From Rhodopseudomonas palustris (GTDB lineage: Bacteria > Pseudomonadota > Alphaproteobacteria > Rhizobiales > Xanthobacteraceae), in assembly GCF_003031265.1 (NCBI RefSeq), contig NZ_CP019966.1:3224001-3288000 (forward strand): a DNA stretch of 64,000 bases, written 5' to 3'. Positions 26,933-37,400 of the stretch are shown here, one piece after another. A program made the translations under genes and the position numbers. Positions within the stretch are counted from its first letter, which is position 1, and every line of letters begins with the position of its first letter. The notes beneath the pieces were generated by a model. It saw only the letters and a list, made by a program, of their open reading frames with translations. It was not told where the DNA came from and made no database searches.

Positions 26933-28137
26933 CGATCGACCTCTCCGAACACGATGTCGAGCGAGCCGAGGATCGCCGAGACGTCGGCGAGCAGATGGCC
27001 GCGGCTGAGGAAGTCCATCGCCTGCAAGTGAGCAAAGCCCGGCGCGCGGATCTTGCACTTGTACGGCTTGTTGGTGCCGTCCGAGACCAGATACACGCCG
27101 AACTCGCCTTTCGGCGCTTCGACCGCGGCATAGACTTCGCCGGCCGGGACGTGGAAGCCCTCGGTGTACAGCTTGAAGTGATGGATCAGCGCTTCCATCG
27201 ACCGCTTCATCTCACCGCGGCGCGGCGGGAAGATCTTGTGGTCGTCGACGACGACTGGCCCCTGCCCGGCCGGCTCGCGCAACTTGGCAATGCACTGCTT
27301 CATGATCCGCACCGCCTGCCGCATCTCTTCCATGCGGATGTGGTAGCGGTCGTAGCAGTCGCCGTTCTTGCCGATCGGCACTTCGAAATCGAGTTCGGCG
27401 TAGCACTCGTAAGGCTGCGCCTTGCGCAGGTCCCAGGCTGCGCCCGAGCCGCGCACCATCACGCCGGAGAAGCCCCACGCCCAGGCCTGATCCAGCGTCA
27501 CCACACCGATATCGACGTTGCGCTGCTTGAAGATGCGGTTGTCGCTGAGCAGCCGGTCGAGATCGTCGACCACCGCCGGGAATGCGTCGCACCAGGCGTC
27601 GATATCGTCGACCAGCTTCGGTGGCAGATCCTGATGCACGCCGCCGACGCGGAAATACGCCGCGTGCATCCGGCTGCCGGATGCTCGCTCGTAAAACATC
27701 ATCAGCTTTTCGCGCTCTTCGAAGCCCCACAGCGGCGGGGTCAGCGCGCCGACGTCCATCGCCTGCGTGGTGACGTTGAGCAGATGCGACAGGATACGGC
27801 CGATCTCGGCATACAGCACGCGGATCAGTTGCGCGCGGCGCGGCACCGCGATCCCCAGCAGCTTTTCCACCGCGAGGCAGAATGCGTGCTCCTGGTTCAT
27901 CGGCGCGACGTAGTCGAGCCGATCGAAATACGGAATGGCCTGCAGGTAGGTCTTCTGCTCGATCAGCTTCTCGGTGCCGCGATGCAGAAGGCCGATATGC
28001 GGATCGACCCGTTCGACCACCTCGCCGTCGAGCTCCAGCACCAGACGCAGCACGCCGTGCGCCGCCGGATGCTGCGGGCCGAAGTTGATAGTGAAGTTGC
28101 GGACGCTGGCAGCGTCGGGAGCAGCAGCGTCAGCCAT
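26929..28137 (-). CDS. nuoD: NADH-quinone oxidoreductase subunit D
   Basis: 402-residue 49-kDa-type subunit that forms the quinone pocket with NuoB. Conserved [20 protein letters not shown] holds the quinone-contact His, followed by [14 protein letters not shown] and, near the end, [19 protein letters not shown] and the terminal [12 protein letters not shown]. It lies 51 bases after nuoC. The stop overlaps the GTG of the methyltransferase gene. Confidence 0.96.
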   Translation of the reverse strand: MADAAAPDAASVRNFTINFGPQHPAAHGVLRLVLELDGEVVERVDPHIGLLHRGTEKLIEQKTYLQAIPYFDRLDYVAPMNQEHAFCLAVEKLLGIAVPRRAQLIRVLYAEIGRILSHLLNVTTQAMDVGALTPPLWGFEEREKLMMFYERASGSRMHAAYFRVGGVHQDLPPKLVDDIDAWCDAFPAVVDDLDRLLSDNRIFKQRNVDIGVVTLDQAWAWGFSGVMVRGSGAAWDLRKAQPYECYAELDFEVPIGKNGDCYDRYHIRMEEMRQAVRIMKQCIAKLREPAGQGPVVVDDHKIFPPRRGEMKRSMEALIHHFKLYTEGFHVPAGEVYAAVEAPKGEFGVYLVSDGTNKPYKCKIRAPGFAHLQAMDFLSRGHLLADVSAILGSLDIVFGEVDR

Positions 28138-28188
28138 GGAGCGGGCTCCGCGTCAAAGCGAATAGCGAATTACGAACAGCGAACGAGG

Positions 28189-28803
28189 TCACGACTTCAC
28201 TCCCGCCTTCTCGTCTCCGGGAAGGACCGGATAGTCAGCCCCTTCCCAGGGCGATAGGAAGTCGAACTTACGGAACTCCTGATTGAGCCGCACCGGCTCG
28301 TAGATCACCCGCTTCTGGTCGTCGTCGTAACGAACCTCGACGAACCCGGTCAGCGGAAAATCCTTGCGCAGCGGATGACCTTCGAAACCATAATCAGTCA
28401 GCAGCCGGCGCATATCGGGATGACCGGTGATGATGATGCCGTAGAGGTCGTAGGCTTCGCGCTCGAACCAGTCGGCGCCGGGGAAAACGTCGATGATCGA
28501 CGGCACCAGCGTGGTCTCGCCGACTTCGGCCTTCACCCGGACCCGCTCGTTCAGCTTCGGCGACAGCAGGTGGTAGACGATCTCGAACCGCTCCGCGCGC
28601 CCCGGATAATCGACCGCGGTCATGTCGATGAAGCTGATGAAGCGGAAACGCGGATCGTCGCGCAGCAGCCGCATCACCTCCACGATTTTGCCGGCATCGA
28701 CGGTCAGCGTGAGCTGACCGAACGCGACGGAGTGACCGGTCGCGATTCCCGGCAAGGCGCCGACGATCGTCTGACCCAGGGTGTCGAGCCCGTTGTCGTC
28801 CAT
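28189..28803 (-). CDS. nuoC: NADH-quinone oxidoreductase subunit C
   Basis: 204-residue 30-kDa-type subunit that packs against NuoD and NuoB. Signature segment [24 protein letters not shown] and then [37 protein letters not shown]. It starts 13 bases after nuoB. The separate nuoC and nuoD genes are typical of alphaproteobacteria. Confidence 0.96.
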   Translation of the reverse strand: MDDNGLDTLGQTIVGALPGIATGHSVAFGQLTLTVDAGKIVEVMRLLRDDPRFRFISFIDMTAVDYPGRAERFEIVYHLLSPKLNERVRVKAEVGETTLVPSIIDVFPGADWFEREAYDLYGIIITGHPDMRRLLTDYGFEGHPLRKDFPLTGFVEVRYDDDQKRVIYEPVRLNQEFRKFDFLSPWEGADYPVLPGDEKAGVKS

Positions 28804-28816
28804 GAAACAGCCTTCT

Positions 28817-29434
28817 TCAGCGTTCGATAGTGCCGGTCCGCCGGATTTTCTTCTGCAACAGCATCACGCCGTACAGCAGCGCTTCGGCGGTGGGCGGACA
28901 GCCGGGCACATAGATGTCGATCGGGACGATGCGGTCGCAGCCGCGCACCACGGAATACGAATAGTGATAGTAGCCACCGCCGTTGGCGCACGATCCCATC
29001 GAGATCACGTAGCGCGGCTCCGGCATCTGGTCGTAAACCTTGCGCAGCGCCGGGGCCATCTTGTTGGTCAGCGTACCGGCAACGATCATCACGTCGGACT
29101 GACGCGGCGACGCACGCGGCGCGAAGCCGAACCGCTCGGCATCGTAACGCGGCATCGACAGCTGCATCATCTCGACGGCGCAGCAGGCGAGACCGAACGT
29201 CATCCACATCAGCGAGCCGGTGCGCGCCCAGGTGATCAGGTCATCGGTCGCGGCGACGAAGAAGCCCTTGTCGGACAGCTCGCGGTTGACGTTGAGGAAG
29301 AACGGATCGTCCGCCCCGACCGGCTTGCCGGTGTTGGGGTCGATGATGCCGGTGGCGGGCCGCGCGATCAGCGGCTGCGCGCCGGTCGGATATTGCGACG
29401 GCGTCGGCTGCATCGTTTCAGGCCTCAATCCCAT
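28817..29434 (-). CDS. nuoB: NADH-quinone oxidoreductase subunit B
   Basis: About 205-residue subunit bearing cluster N2, the last Fe-S centre before quinone. Ligands are the adjacent cysteines in [10 protein letters not shown], then [10 protein letters not shown] and [15 protein letters not shown]. The start is placed at ATG 29434, overlapping the end of nuoA by 10 bases (MGLRPET), as seems usual in relatives; the ATG at 29413 with GAGG upstream is the alternative. The variable N terminus (about 40 residues) is proline-rich. Confidence 0.94.
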   Translation of the reverse strand: MGLRPETMQPTPSQYPTGAQPLIARPATGIIDPNTGKPVGADDPFFLNVNRELSDKGFFVAATDDLITWARTGSLMWMTFGLACCAVEMMQLSMPRYDAERFGFAPRASPRQSDVMIVAGTLTNKMAPALRKVYDQMPEPRYVISMGSCANGGGYYHYSYSVVRGCDRIVPIDIYVPGCPPTAEALLYGVMLLQKKIRRTGTIER

Positions 29435-29790
29435 TCCAACGCGCCCTTCTTCCATTCGTAGGCAAAGCCGACGGTCAGGACGCCAAGGAATACCATCATC
29501 GACCAGAAGCCGGTCGCGCCCAGCTTGCCGAAGGCGACCGCCCACGGAAACAGAAATGCGACTTCGAGGTCGAAGATGATGAACAGAATGGCGACGAGGT
29601 AGAATCTGACGTCGAATTTCATGCGGGCATCGCTGAAAGCATTGAATCCGCATTCATAGGCGGAGAGCTTCTCGGGGTCCGGTTGCTGATACGCCACCGC
29701 GAACGGCGCCACCAGCAAAACGAAGCTCAAACCAGCCGCAACGATGATAAAAACGACGATTGGCAGGTAGTTAGACAGAATGCCACTCAT
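29425..29790 (-). CDS. nuoA: NADH-quinone oxidoreductase subunit A
   Basis: 121-residue three-helix membrane subunit. The conserved loop [21 protein letters not shown] contains the Cys that changes exposure between active and deactive states in mitochondrial ND3, and [16 protein letters not shown] the membrane acidic residues. ATG 29790 has GGGAACGGGTG upstream. First gene of the nuo operon. Confidence 0.95.
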   Translation of the reverse strand: MSGILSNYLPIVVFIIVAAGLSFVLLVAPFAVAYQQPDPEKLSAYECGFNAFSDARMKFDVRFYLVAILFIIFDLEVAFLFPWAVAFGKLGATGFWSMMVFLGVLTVGFAYEWKKGALEWD

Positions 29791-30101
29791 CACCCGTTCC
29801 CTAACCCCGCGGCTGTTGCGCTGCCGCAGACTCGTTCGCATTTGAATTGTTCTACCGCTTAGCGCAGTGCAACAGGGGGCGCAAGCCAAGCTGTGGCAAG
29901 ACCGAGGTCCTCGGCGTGAATCCGATCCTCACCTGCACGAATTCGTGACTCATCATTCACAACCGAACTCGTCAACGCGTTAGAAACCATACGCAGCGCG
30001 GACGAAACCATTTTCGGAACCGGCGAAACTTTCCTGAAACACACGCAAGGCTATCGTCCGTTTGTCGACGCGGCAACAACAAGCGCCGCGGGGAGGCAGC
30101 G
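29791..30101. other. intergenic region between nuoA and a divergent small gene
   Basis: 311 bases separating divergent genes, so it should contain the nuo promoter on the minus strand and that of the small plus-strand gene. I see no convincing -35/-10 pair or operator and no coding frame. GGGGAGG just before 30102 is the ribosome site of the small gene. Confidence 0.5.
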
Positions 30102-30296
30102 ATGAACCACTCTTTGCATTCAGCGGATCGTGCGACCCACCTGAAGATCGTGGTGGTGGCTCTCATCGCAGGTATCAGCGTAGCAGCGCTGGGAATTACA
30201 GCCCGCACCACCGCAGCCGACAGCCAGACGGCCCAGGTCATCAAGGCCACCAAGCAGATGACCGTCACGGACGCTGGCCGCTCGACAGTGAGATAG
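30102..30296 (+). CDS. small single-pass membrane protein, hypothetical
   Basis: 64 residues: a polar N terminus (MNHSLHSADRATHLK), one transmembrane helix or uncleaved signal (IVVVALIAGISVAALGI), then a polar tail with Thr/Ala-rich sequence and SQTAQVIKA. A strong ribosome site (GGGGAGG) precedes the ATG and an intrinsic terminator follows within 45 bases, so it is a single-gene transcript. Similar short proteins are, to my knowledge, common in Bradyrhizobium relatives; function unknown. Confidence 0.7.
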   Translation: MNHSLHSADRATHLKIVVVALIAGISVAALGITARTTAADSQTAQVIKATKQMTVTDAGRSTVR

Positions 30297-30339
30297 CCAC
30301 ACATCCCCGACCGCGCATCAGCGGTAACAGAGGGTTGAG

Positions 30340-30364
30340 AAGGCCGCCACCTCGGCGGCCTTTT
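30340..30364 (+). terminator. intrinsic terminator
   Basis: AAGGCCGCC-acct-CGGCGGCCTTTT: a GC stem followed by T residues, 44 bases after the stop of the 64-aa gene. Confidence 0.8.
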
Positions 30365-30789
30365 GCATACCTGCCAGATGCAAACAGCAAGCATTCTCGA
30401 TACATCCGCGCCAGCGCGCGTCAGTGCCCTCGCCTGCTATCCGCGGATCGAGCCAGAGACCCGCGCAGACTCAGCCTGAGAGCCCGACTGGACATGCTGG
30501 CAATGAAATCGAGCACTTTCGTTTCCATCCGTCATGCCCGGCCTCGTGGCGGGCATCACGTCTTGCAGCGAAACGGCGAGAAAAGGCGCGGATGGCTTGG
30601 ACAAGCCCGGCCATGACGAAACTAATCGTCAATGGGACGGCTTGTGAAAGCCTTTGAATGTCTTGCCCGCATTTCCGGTCGGGCTCTGAGGCCCAGACGG
30701 CAAACAGCATCGGACCGCGATGAGATCGCTGTGAACTTCAGGAGGTTTCAGAGGGGGACTGCAGTGCGCCAATCGCCATCTTGGCGAAG
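30365..30789. other. intergenic stretch, repeat only
   Basis: About 425 bases between the terminator and tRNA-Asp. Apart from the palindromic repeat at 30530-30618 I see no gene or regulatory element; open frames here lack ribosome sites and protein-like composition. Confidence 0.5.
30530..30618. repeat. palindromic intergenic repeat (REP-like)
   Basis: Begins CGTCATGCCCGGCCT and ends GGCCATGACG, inverted arms about 60 bases apart. Same style as the repeats at 3.2, 55.2 and 60.6 kb but a different sequence class. Confidence 0.7.
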
Positions 30790-30866
<77 letters not shown>

Positions 30867-31118
30867 GTGGTTTTGCGTCAACCGCCGCAGTGGCGGTCGA
30901 ATTAAAGGGCTCGCTCCCCCAAGTCAAGCGGCTTGAGGCAGAGATTCCCATTCTCGTGCACAGCCTTTGCATTTCGCCTTTAATGTCGGCATTTTTCGAC
31001 ACCCGAATGCAAATAATGCGCTGTTTACGGGGCAAACGACGTAGGCAGCGCCCACCCGAATCGTCTAAGCCCTGCTACGTCTTAGTTTCTAAGCCGCCAC
31101 ACACAGCAGGAGGGCTAT

Positions 31119-31430
31119 ATGGCGAAGAAAGCAGTTGCCAAATCCGCGACGCCGGCGACGGTGACCTTGAAGCATCTCGCAGCGGCGCTCGCGGAAGAGC
31201 ACGAGCTGTCGAAGAAGCAGACCGAAGCCATTCTGGGCGACATGGTGACCCGCATCACCAAGCACCTGAAGAAGGGTGAGCGCATCCGGATCGTCGGCCT
31301 CGGCATCCTCCAGGTTCGCAAGCGCGCCGCCCGCATGGGCCGCAACCCGGCCACCGGCGAGCAGATCCAGATCAAGGCCTCCAAGAAGGTGGCGTTCCGC
31401 GCCGCCAAGGAACTCAAGGAAGCGATCTGA
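31119..31430 (+). CDS. HU-family DNA-binding protein
   Basis: 103 residues. A short basic Lys/Ala head (AKKAVAKSA) leads into the HU/IHF fold: dimer helices (LAAALAEEHELSKKQTEAIL), then KKGERIRIVGLGILQVRKRAARMGRNPATGE, the arm with the conserved RMGRNPATGE loop that inserts into the DNA minor groove. A strong ribosome site AGGAGGG lies 6 bases before the ATG. It may be the nucleoid protein of the cell or a paralogue; single gene, ended by an inverted repeat. Confidence 0.9.
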   Translation: MAKKAVAKSATPATVTLKHLAAALAEEHELSKKQTEAILGDMVTRITKHLKKGERIRIVGLGILQVRKRAARMGRNPATGEQIQIKASKKVAFRAAKELKEAI

Positions 31431-31441
31431 TTCTGCTTCCA

Positions 31442-31492
31442 GAGCGTTTTTCAACGGGCGACTCGGTTGTCCCGGGTCCGTGAAAAACGCTC
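31442..31492. repeat. inverted repeat after the HU gene
   Basis: GAGCGTTTTTCA and TGAAAAACGCTC are perfect 12-base inverted arms around a GC-rich centre that itself can pair (ACGGGCGACTC, TTGTCCCGGGT). It starts 11 bases after the stop and could end the HU transcript. Confidence 0.7.
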
Positions 31493-31559
31493 GTCGCAGC
31501 AATGCGCTGGAGTGCAGGTCCTGATCGGATCGGGATCGGAGCTCCAGTTCAGATTGAAG

Positions 31560-31601
31560 AACGGCAGGCTCGGGCATCCGCCCCGCCTGCCGTTTCTTTT
31601 T
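31560..31601 (+). terminator. intrinsic terminator
   Basis: ACGGCAGGC and GCCTGCCGT flank a 15-base loop and are followed by TTCTTTTT. It lies between the HU gene and pepT and would stop read-through from hup. Confidence 0.7.
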
Positions 31602-31726
31602 GGCGGCGCAGCACGCCGCTCCCTGGGTCGCGCCGCAGGTCAGGACCGGATATCAACAGGAATGCCGCGTGCCCGAAGCGCATGGTCCCGCGTTCGGGTG
31701 CTGCAAGCCTGCAAGGGAGTTCGGAC

Positions 31727-32980
31727 GTGACCGCGATTAACTTCGACTTCACCGTGTTGGAGCGTTTTCTCCGCTACGTCACCATCGACACCCAATCGGA
31801 CCCGCATTCCGAATCCTGCCCGTCCACAGAAAAGCAAAAAGACCTCGGCGCGCTGCTGGCGCAGGAGCTGCGCGAATTGGGACTCGCCGACGCGCATCTC
31901 GACCAGCACGGCTACGTCTACGCGACGATTCCTTCGACCACCGCGAAGCAGAACGTCCCGGTGATCTGCTTCTGCGCCCACATGGACACCTCACCCGATT
32001 GTTCAGGCGCCGGTGTCAAACCACAGGTGTGGAAGGACTATCAGGGTGGCGACATAGTCCTGCCGGGTGATTCCTCACAGGTGATTCGACGGGCGGAGCA
32101 TCCGGCGCTGTCGGATCAGATCGGCCACGACATCGTCACCAGCGACGGCACCACCCTGCTCGGCGCCGACAACAAGGCAGGCGTCGCCGAGATCATGGAT
32201 GCGGCGCGGTTTCTGCTGGCGCACCCGGAGATCAAGCACGGCACGCTCAAGATCCTGTTCACCCCGGACGAAGAAATCGGCCGCGGCGTCGATAAGGTCG
32301 ATCTCGCCAAGCTCGGCGCCGATTTCGCCTACACCATGGACGGCGAAAGCGCCGGTCACATCGAGGACGAGACGTTTTCGGCCGACAGCGCGCTGATCAC
32401 CATCGAAGGCGTCAGCGCCCATCCGGGATTCGCCAAGGGCAAGATCGAGCACGCCATCAAGATCGCCGCCGCGATCATAGAGCGGCTGCCCAAGACCGGC
32501 TGCTCGCCGGAGACGACCGAAGGACGCGAAGGCTTCCTGCATCCGATCGGAATCACCGGCACGCTGGAGAAAGCCAGCGTCAGCTTCATCGTCCGCGATT
32601 TCACCGAGGCCGGGCTGAAGGACAAGGAGACGCTGCTGCAGAGCATCGTCGAAGAGGTGATGCTGGATTATCCGCGCTCGCGCGCCAGGATCGAGATCCA
32701 GCCGCAATATCGCAACATGAAGCAGGTGCTCGACCGCCATCCCGAGCTGGTCGAGAACGCCCGCGAAGCGATCCGCCGTGCCGGCCTTACGCCGGTCACC
32801 GCCGCGATCCGAGGTGGTACCGATGGTGCGCGGCTGTCGTTCATGGGCCTGCCCTGCCCGAACGTGTTCGCCGGCGAGCACGCCTTCCACTCCCGTCTGG
32901 AATGGGTCAGCCGTCAGGACATGGAGAAGGCGGTCGAGACCATCGTGCATCTGGCGACGATCTTCGAAGAGCAGGCCTAG
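31727..32980 (+). CDS. pepT: peptidase T (tripeptide aminopeptidase)
   Basis: 417-residue M20 metallopeptidase that removes N-terminal residues from tripeptides in the cytosol. Zinc-site motifs are visible: FCAHMDTSPD, LLGADNKAGVAEIMD, FTPDEEIGRGVDKVD with the catalytic Glu pair, TMDGES, RGGTDGARLSFMGLPCPN and a late GEHAFHSRLEWV His. The GTG start at 31727 is supported by AAGGGAG 7 bases upstream; the preceding in-frame sequence overlaps the terminator and is not conserved-looking. Confidence 0.93.
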   Translation: MTAINFDFTVLERFLRYVTIDTQSDPHSESCPSTEKQKDLGALLAQELRELGLADAHLDQHGYVYATIPSTTAKQNVPVICFCAHMDTSPDCSGAGVKPQVWKDYQGGDIVLPGDSSQVIRRAEHPALSDQIGHDIVTSDGTTLLGADNKAGVAEIMDAARFLLAHPEIKHGTLKILFTPDEEIGRGVDKVDLAKLGADFAYTMDGESAGHIEDETFSADSALITIEGVSAHPGFAKGKIEHAIKIAAAIIERLPKTGCSPETTEGREGFLHPIGITGTLEKASVSFIVRDFTEAGLKDKETLLQSIVEEVMLDYPRSRARIEIQPQYRNMKQVLDRHPELVENAREAIRRAGLTPVTAAIRGGTDGARLSFMGLPCPNVFAGEHAFHSRLEWVSRQDMEKAVETIVHLATIFEEQA

Positions 32981-33135
32981 CACGAGCTAGCGAGAGGCCG
33001 TCGGAGCTCCGCCGGGCATCCGACGATGCGCAGAGCAGCCACGATTTTGTCCCAATCGTTGGACCACCACCGAGGAATCAGTTCTGAGTTCCCGTGCCGC
33101 AACGATCTGCCTGCGCGCGACACGGAGACATTCGG

Positions 33136-34380
33136 ATGATTTGCGCCCGCTTCGCATCTTTGGCGTCTACTCGACGGGTCGGGATCGCTGCGCTGATCGC
33201 AGGCGCGCCCCTCCTCCTCGCGGGCTGCAAGGAAGAGAACAAATACGCCGCGCCGCCACCCGCTAAGGTCACCGTCGCCAAGCCGACACAGGCGCCCGTG
33301 ACGCTCTATGCGGAATTCACCGGCAACACCTCGCCGGTCGCCTCGGTCGATCTCGAAGCGCGGGTGCAGGGCTTTATCGAGAGCATCGATTATCTCGACG
33401 GTGAAGCGGTCAAGAAGGATCGCGAGCTGTTCAAGATCGAGAAGGCCCAATACCAGGCGCAGGTCGACCTGCAACAGGCCCAGCTCGACGGCGCCAAAGC
33501 CAAGCAGGCCAACGCCCAACGCGAAGCCGACCGGCAATCGATCCTCGGCCAGAAAGACGTCGCCTCGCAGCGCAACGTCGACGACGCCCAGACCAATCTG
33601 GCAGCGGCCAACGCCCAGGTCGCAGCCGCGCAGGCGTCGCTGGCACTGGCCAAAACCTCGCTCGGCTACACCACGGTGACGGCGCCGTTCGACGGTGTGG
33701 TGACCCGGCGCCTGGTCAACGTCGGCACCCTGGTCGGATCGGCAGGCCCGACCAAGCTCGCCACCATTCTCCAGGTCGATCCGCTGTACGTGTATTTCAA
33801 CATCACCGAGCAGCAGCAGATCAATCTGCGCGACGCGCTCGCCAAACGCGGCAAGACGCTGAAGGACATGCGTGAAGAACGGCTGGAAATGCCGATCCAG
33901 GTCGCGCTGTCGTCGGACACCTCGTTCCAATATGCCGGCAAGGTCGACTACATCGCGCCGCAGGTCGATCCGTCGACCGGAACGCTGCAGCTCCGCGGTA
34001 CGCTGCCGAACAAGGATGTGGCGCTGGTGCCCGGCCTGTTCGTGCGAGTTCGCGTCGCGGTCGGCAAGCTCGACGACGCGCTGTTGATCAACGACACCGC
34101 GGTGATGTCCAACCAGACCGGCAGCTACGTGATGGTGGTCGGGGCCGGCGACGTGGTCGAGCAGCGCCAAGTCACGCTCGGCCCGCAGGAAGGACAGCTT
34201 CGGGTCATCACCAAGGGCCTGAAGGCCGACGACCGGGTGGTGATCGGCGCGATCCAGCGCGCGATCGCCGGCAACACCGTCGCGCCGGTCGCCGGAGCGA
34301 TGGCGGCCGCCCCGACGGCGCCAACACCGGCCCCCGCTGCTCTGAACCCTGGAGCCGAATCCGGCACCGCGAAACCCTGA
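33136..34380 (+). CDS. RND efflux periplasmic adaptor (lipoprotein, AcrA/MexA type)
   Basis: 414 residues. A lipoprotein signal ends in the lipobox LLLAGC, so the protein is anchored by lipid. It then shows the adaptor order: barrel-sandwich half (VDLEARVQGFIESIDYLDG), an alpha-helical coiled-coil hairpin (roughly residues 110-170, Ala/Gln-rich), second half motif (GYTTVTAPFDGVVTRR) and beta barrel (GKVDYIAPQVDPSTGTLQLRG). ATG 33136 follows GGAG and fits the signal. It is 28 bases ahead of the RND pump; no TolC-type outer-membrane gene is adjacent. Confidence 0.92.
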   Translation: MICARFASLASTRRVGIAALIAGAPLLLAGCKEENKYAAPPPAKVTVAKPTQAPVTLYAEFTGNTSPVASVDLEARVQGFIESIDYLDGEAVKKDRELFKIEKAQYQAQVDLQQAQLDGAKAKQANAQREADRQSILGQKDVASQRNVDDAQTNLAAANAQVAAAQASLALAKTSLGYTTVTAPFDGVVTRRLVNVGTLVGSAGPTKLATILQVDPLYVYFNITEQQQINLRDALAKRGKTLKDMREERLEMPIQVALSSDTSFQYAGKVDYIAPQVDPSTGTLQLRGTLPNKDVALVPGLFVRVRVAVGKLDDALLINDTAVMSNQTGSYVMVVGAGDVVEQRQVTLGPQEGQLRVITKGLKADDRVVIGAIQRAIAGNTVAPVAGAMAAAPTAPTPAPAALNPGAESGTAKP

Positions 34381-34408
34381 GTCCACCGGCCCTCACGAGG
34401 CGTTGCCC

Positions 34409-37400
34409 ATGTTCTCGCGCTTCTTCATCGAACGGCCGGTGTTGTCCAACACCCTCGCCTTCCTCATCGTCCTGCTCGGCGCCCTGGCGCTGATGCGACT
34501 GCCGGTGTCGCAGTATCCCGACGTGGTGCCGCCGACGGTGTCGGTCACCGCGACCTATCCGGGCGCCAGCGCGCGCACCGTGATGGATTCGGTGGCGCTG
34601 CCGATCGAGCAGCAAGTCAACGGCGTCGAGGGCATGATCTACATGCAGTCGACCAGCGCCAGCGACGGCAGCTACAGCCTGATCGTCACCTTCGACATCG
34701 GCACCGACCCGAACATGGCGCAGGTGCTGGTGCAGAACCGGGTGTCGCTCGCCAGCGCGCAATTGCCGACCTCGGTCTCGACCCAAGGCCTCAACATCAA
34801 GAAGAAGTCGACGGCGATTCTGCAGTTCGTCAGCCTGTATTCGTCGGACGGCCGCTACGACAATCTGTTTCTCGCCAACTACGCCAAGATCAATATCCAG
34901 AACGAACTGGCGCGGCTGCCCGGCGTCGGCGACGTCTCGGTGCTCGGCTCCGGATCCTACGCAATGCGGATCTGGCTCGATCCCGACAAGCTGCAAAGCT
35001 ACGGCCTGACGCCGAGCGACGTGATCAGCGCCGTGAAGCAGCAGAGCAACCAGGTCACCGCCGGCCTGGTCGGCGGCCCGCCGGCCCCCTCGATCGTCAA
35101 TTTCCAATATGCGCTCGATGTCGTCGGGCGCTTCAACGAAGCGACCGATTTCGAGAAGATCGTGGTCAAAGCGGTCGACCAGGGCGGCGGCCAGCTGGTG
35201 CGGATCGGCGACATCGGCCGCGTCGAACTCGGCGCCTCCTCTTACGGCCAAAACGCCACCCTCGACGGCAAGCCCTCGGCCGCAATCGCGATCTCGCTGC
35301 TCTCGGGCGCCAATGCGCTATCGGTGGCGCAGGCGGTCAACGCCAAGATGAAGGAAATGGCGGGCTCGTTCCCGGCCGGCCTCGACTACAAGGTGTCGTT
35401 CGACAGCACCAAGTTCATCACCGCTTCGGTCAACGAGGTCTACGAAACGCTCCTCATCGCCGCCGTGCTGGTGCTGGTGGTGATCCTGATGTTCCTGCAG
35501 GACTGGCGGGCGATGCTGGTCCCCGCCACCACCGTGCCAGTGACGATCATCGGCGCGTTCGCGGCAATGTCGGCGATGGGTTTTACCGTCAACACCACCA
35601 GCCTGTTCGCGCTGGTGCTGGCGATCGGCATCGTGGTCGACGACGCCATCGTCATCGTCGAAGGCGTGTCCCGGCACATCGCCGGCGGCATGTCGAGCCG
35701 CGAAGCCGCAGTGAAGGCGATGTCGGAGCTGTTCGGTCCGATCATCGGCATCACGCTGGTGCTGATGGCGGTGTTCCTGCCCGCCGCCGCCCTGCCCGGC
35801 CTCACCGGCAAGATGTATCAGCAATTCGCGCTGGTGATCGCCGCCACCGCGCTCATCTCGGCGGTGAATGCGGTGACGCTGAAGCCGACGCAATGCGCGC
35901 TATGGCTGCGCGCGCCGGTGCCGCCGGAACAGCGCGGCATCGTCTATCGCATCTTCAACGCGGTGTATGCGCGCTGCGAGGCGGTGTATGCGGCGCTGAT
36001 CCGCCGCCTGGTGGCGTTCAGCATCCTGACCACGATCGTCGGCCTGGTGCTGGTCGGGGTCGCGTTCTATGGCGTGTCGCGGGTGCCGACAGCCTTCCTG
36101 CCCTCGGAAGATCAGGGCTATTTCATCATCAGCCTGAAGCTGCCGGATGCGGCCTCCGCCGGGCGCAGCGACGCCGCGGTCGCCAAGGCGGTCGAATTGG
36201 TGCGCAAGACTCCGGGCGTGGAAAGCGTGATCGGCGTCTCCGGCGTCTCGCCGCTCGACAATAACGCCACGATGTACAACGCCGGCATGCTGTACGTGGT
36301 GCTGCACGACTGGGATCAGCGCAAGACCAAGGATCTCAGCATCGATGCGATCGCCGCCAAGGTGCGCGCCGCGCTCGGCCAGCTCGACACCGCAACTGCG
36401 CTGGTGCTGTTGCCGCCGCCGATCCAGGGCATCGGCAACACCGGCGGCTTCACCATGATGGTGGAGATGAAGAACGGCAGTTCGGACTTCCTGGCGCTGC
36501 AGAACGCCACCGAACAGCTCGCCGCCAACGCCTCGACCCAGAGCGGCATCACCCACGCGGCCTCGACCTTCAAGGGCAACGTCAAGCAGCTCCGCCTGGT
36601 GGTGGACCGGATGAAGGCGGAGACGCTCGGCGTCACCGTCGGCCAAGTGTTCTCCGCCGTCGAAAGCTATCTCGGCTCGACCTACGTCAACCAGTTCACC
36701 AAGTTCAACAACGTGTTCCAGGTCTACGTCCAGGGCGACGCGCCGTTCCGGCTGCGGCCAGACGACGTGTTGAAACTGAAGGTCAAGGGCAGCAATGGCC
36801 AGATGGTGCCGGTCGGCGCGGTCGCGTACCTGACCGACGAAGTCGGCCCGCCGCTGATCACGCTGTACAACCTGTACCCCGCCGCGACGCTGGTCGGCAG
36901 CCCGGCGGCCGGCTTCAGCTCCGGCGAAGCGATGTCGCTGATGAGCGAAGTCGCCGCCAAGTCGCTGCCCTCGTCGATGGGCACGGCGTGGACCGGGATG
37001 TCGTATCAGGAGCAGGTGGTCGGCAATCAGATCTACTACGTGTTCGCGGTCGCGCTGCTGCTGGTGTATTTCGTGCTCGCCGGACAATACGAAAGCTGGC
37101 TACAGCCGCTGGCGGTGATCCTCGCCGTGCCGCTGACCCTGCTCGGCACCGTCGCGGCGCTGGAATGGTCGGGCCTGCCGAACGATCTCTACACCCAGAT
37201 CGGCATCGTGCTGCTGATCGCGCTCGCGGCAAAGAACGCGATTCTGATCGTCGAATACGCGCGCGAGAAATGTATCGAGGGCATGCCGGTGGCCGAGGCT
37301 GCGGTGGAAGCAGCGCGGCTGCGGTTCCGCCCGATCCTGATGACCTCGTTCGCCTTCATCTTCGGCATGCTACCGCTGGCGCTCGCGACCGGCGCCGGTG

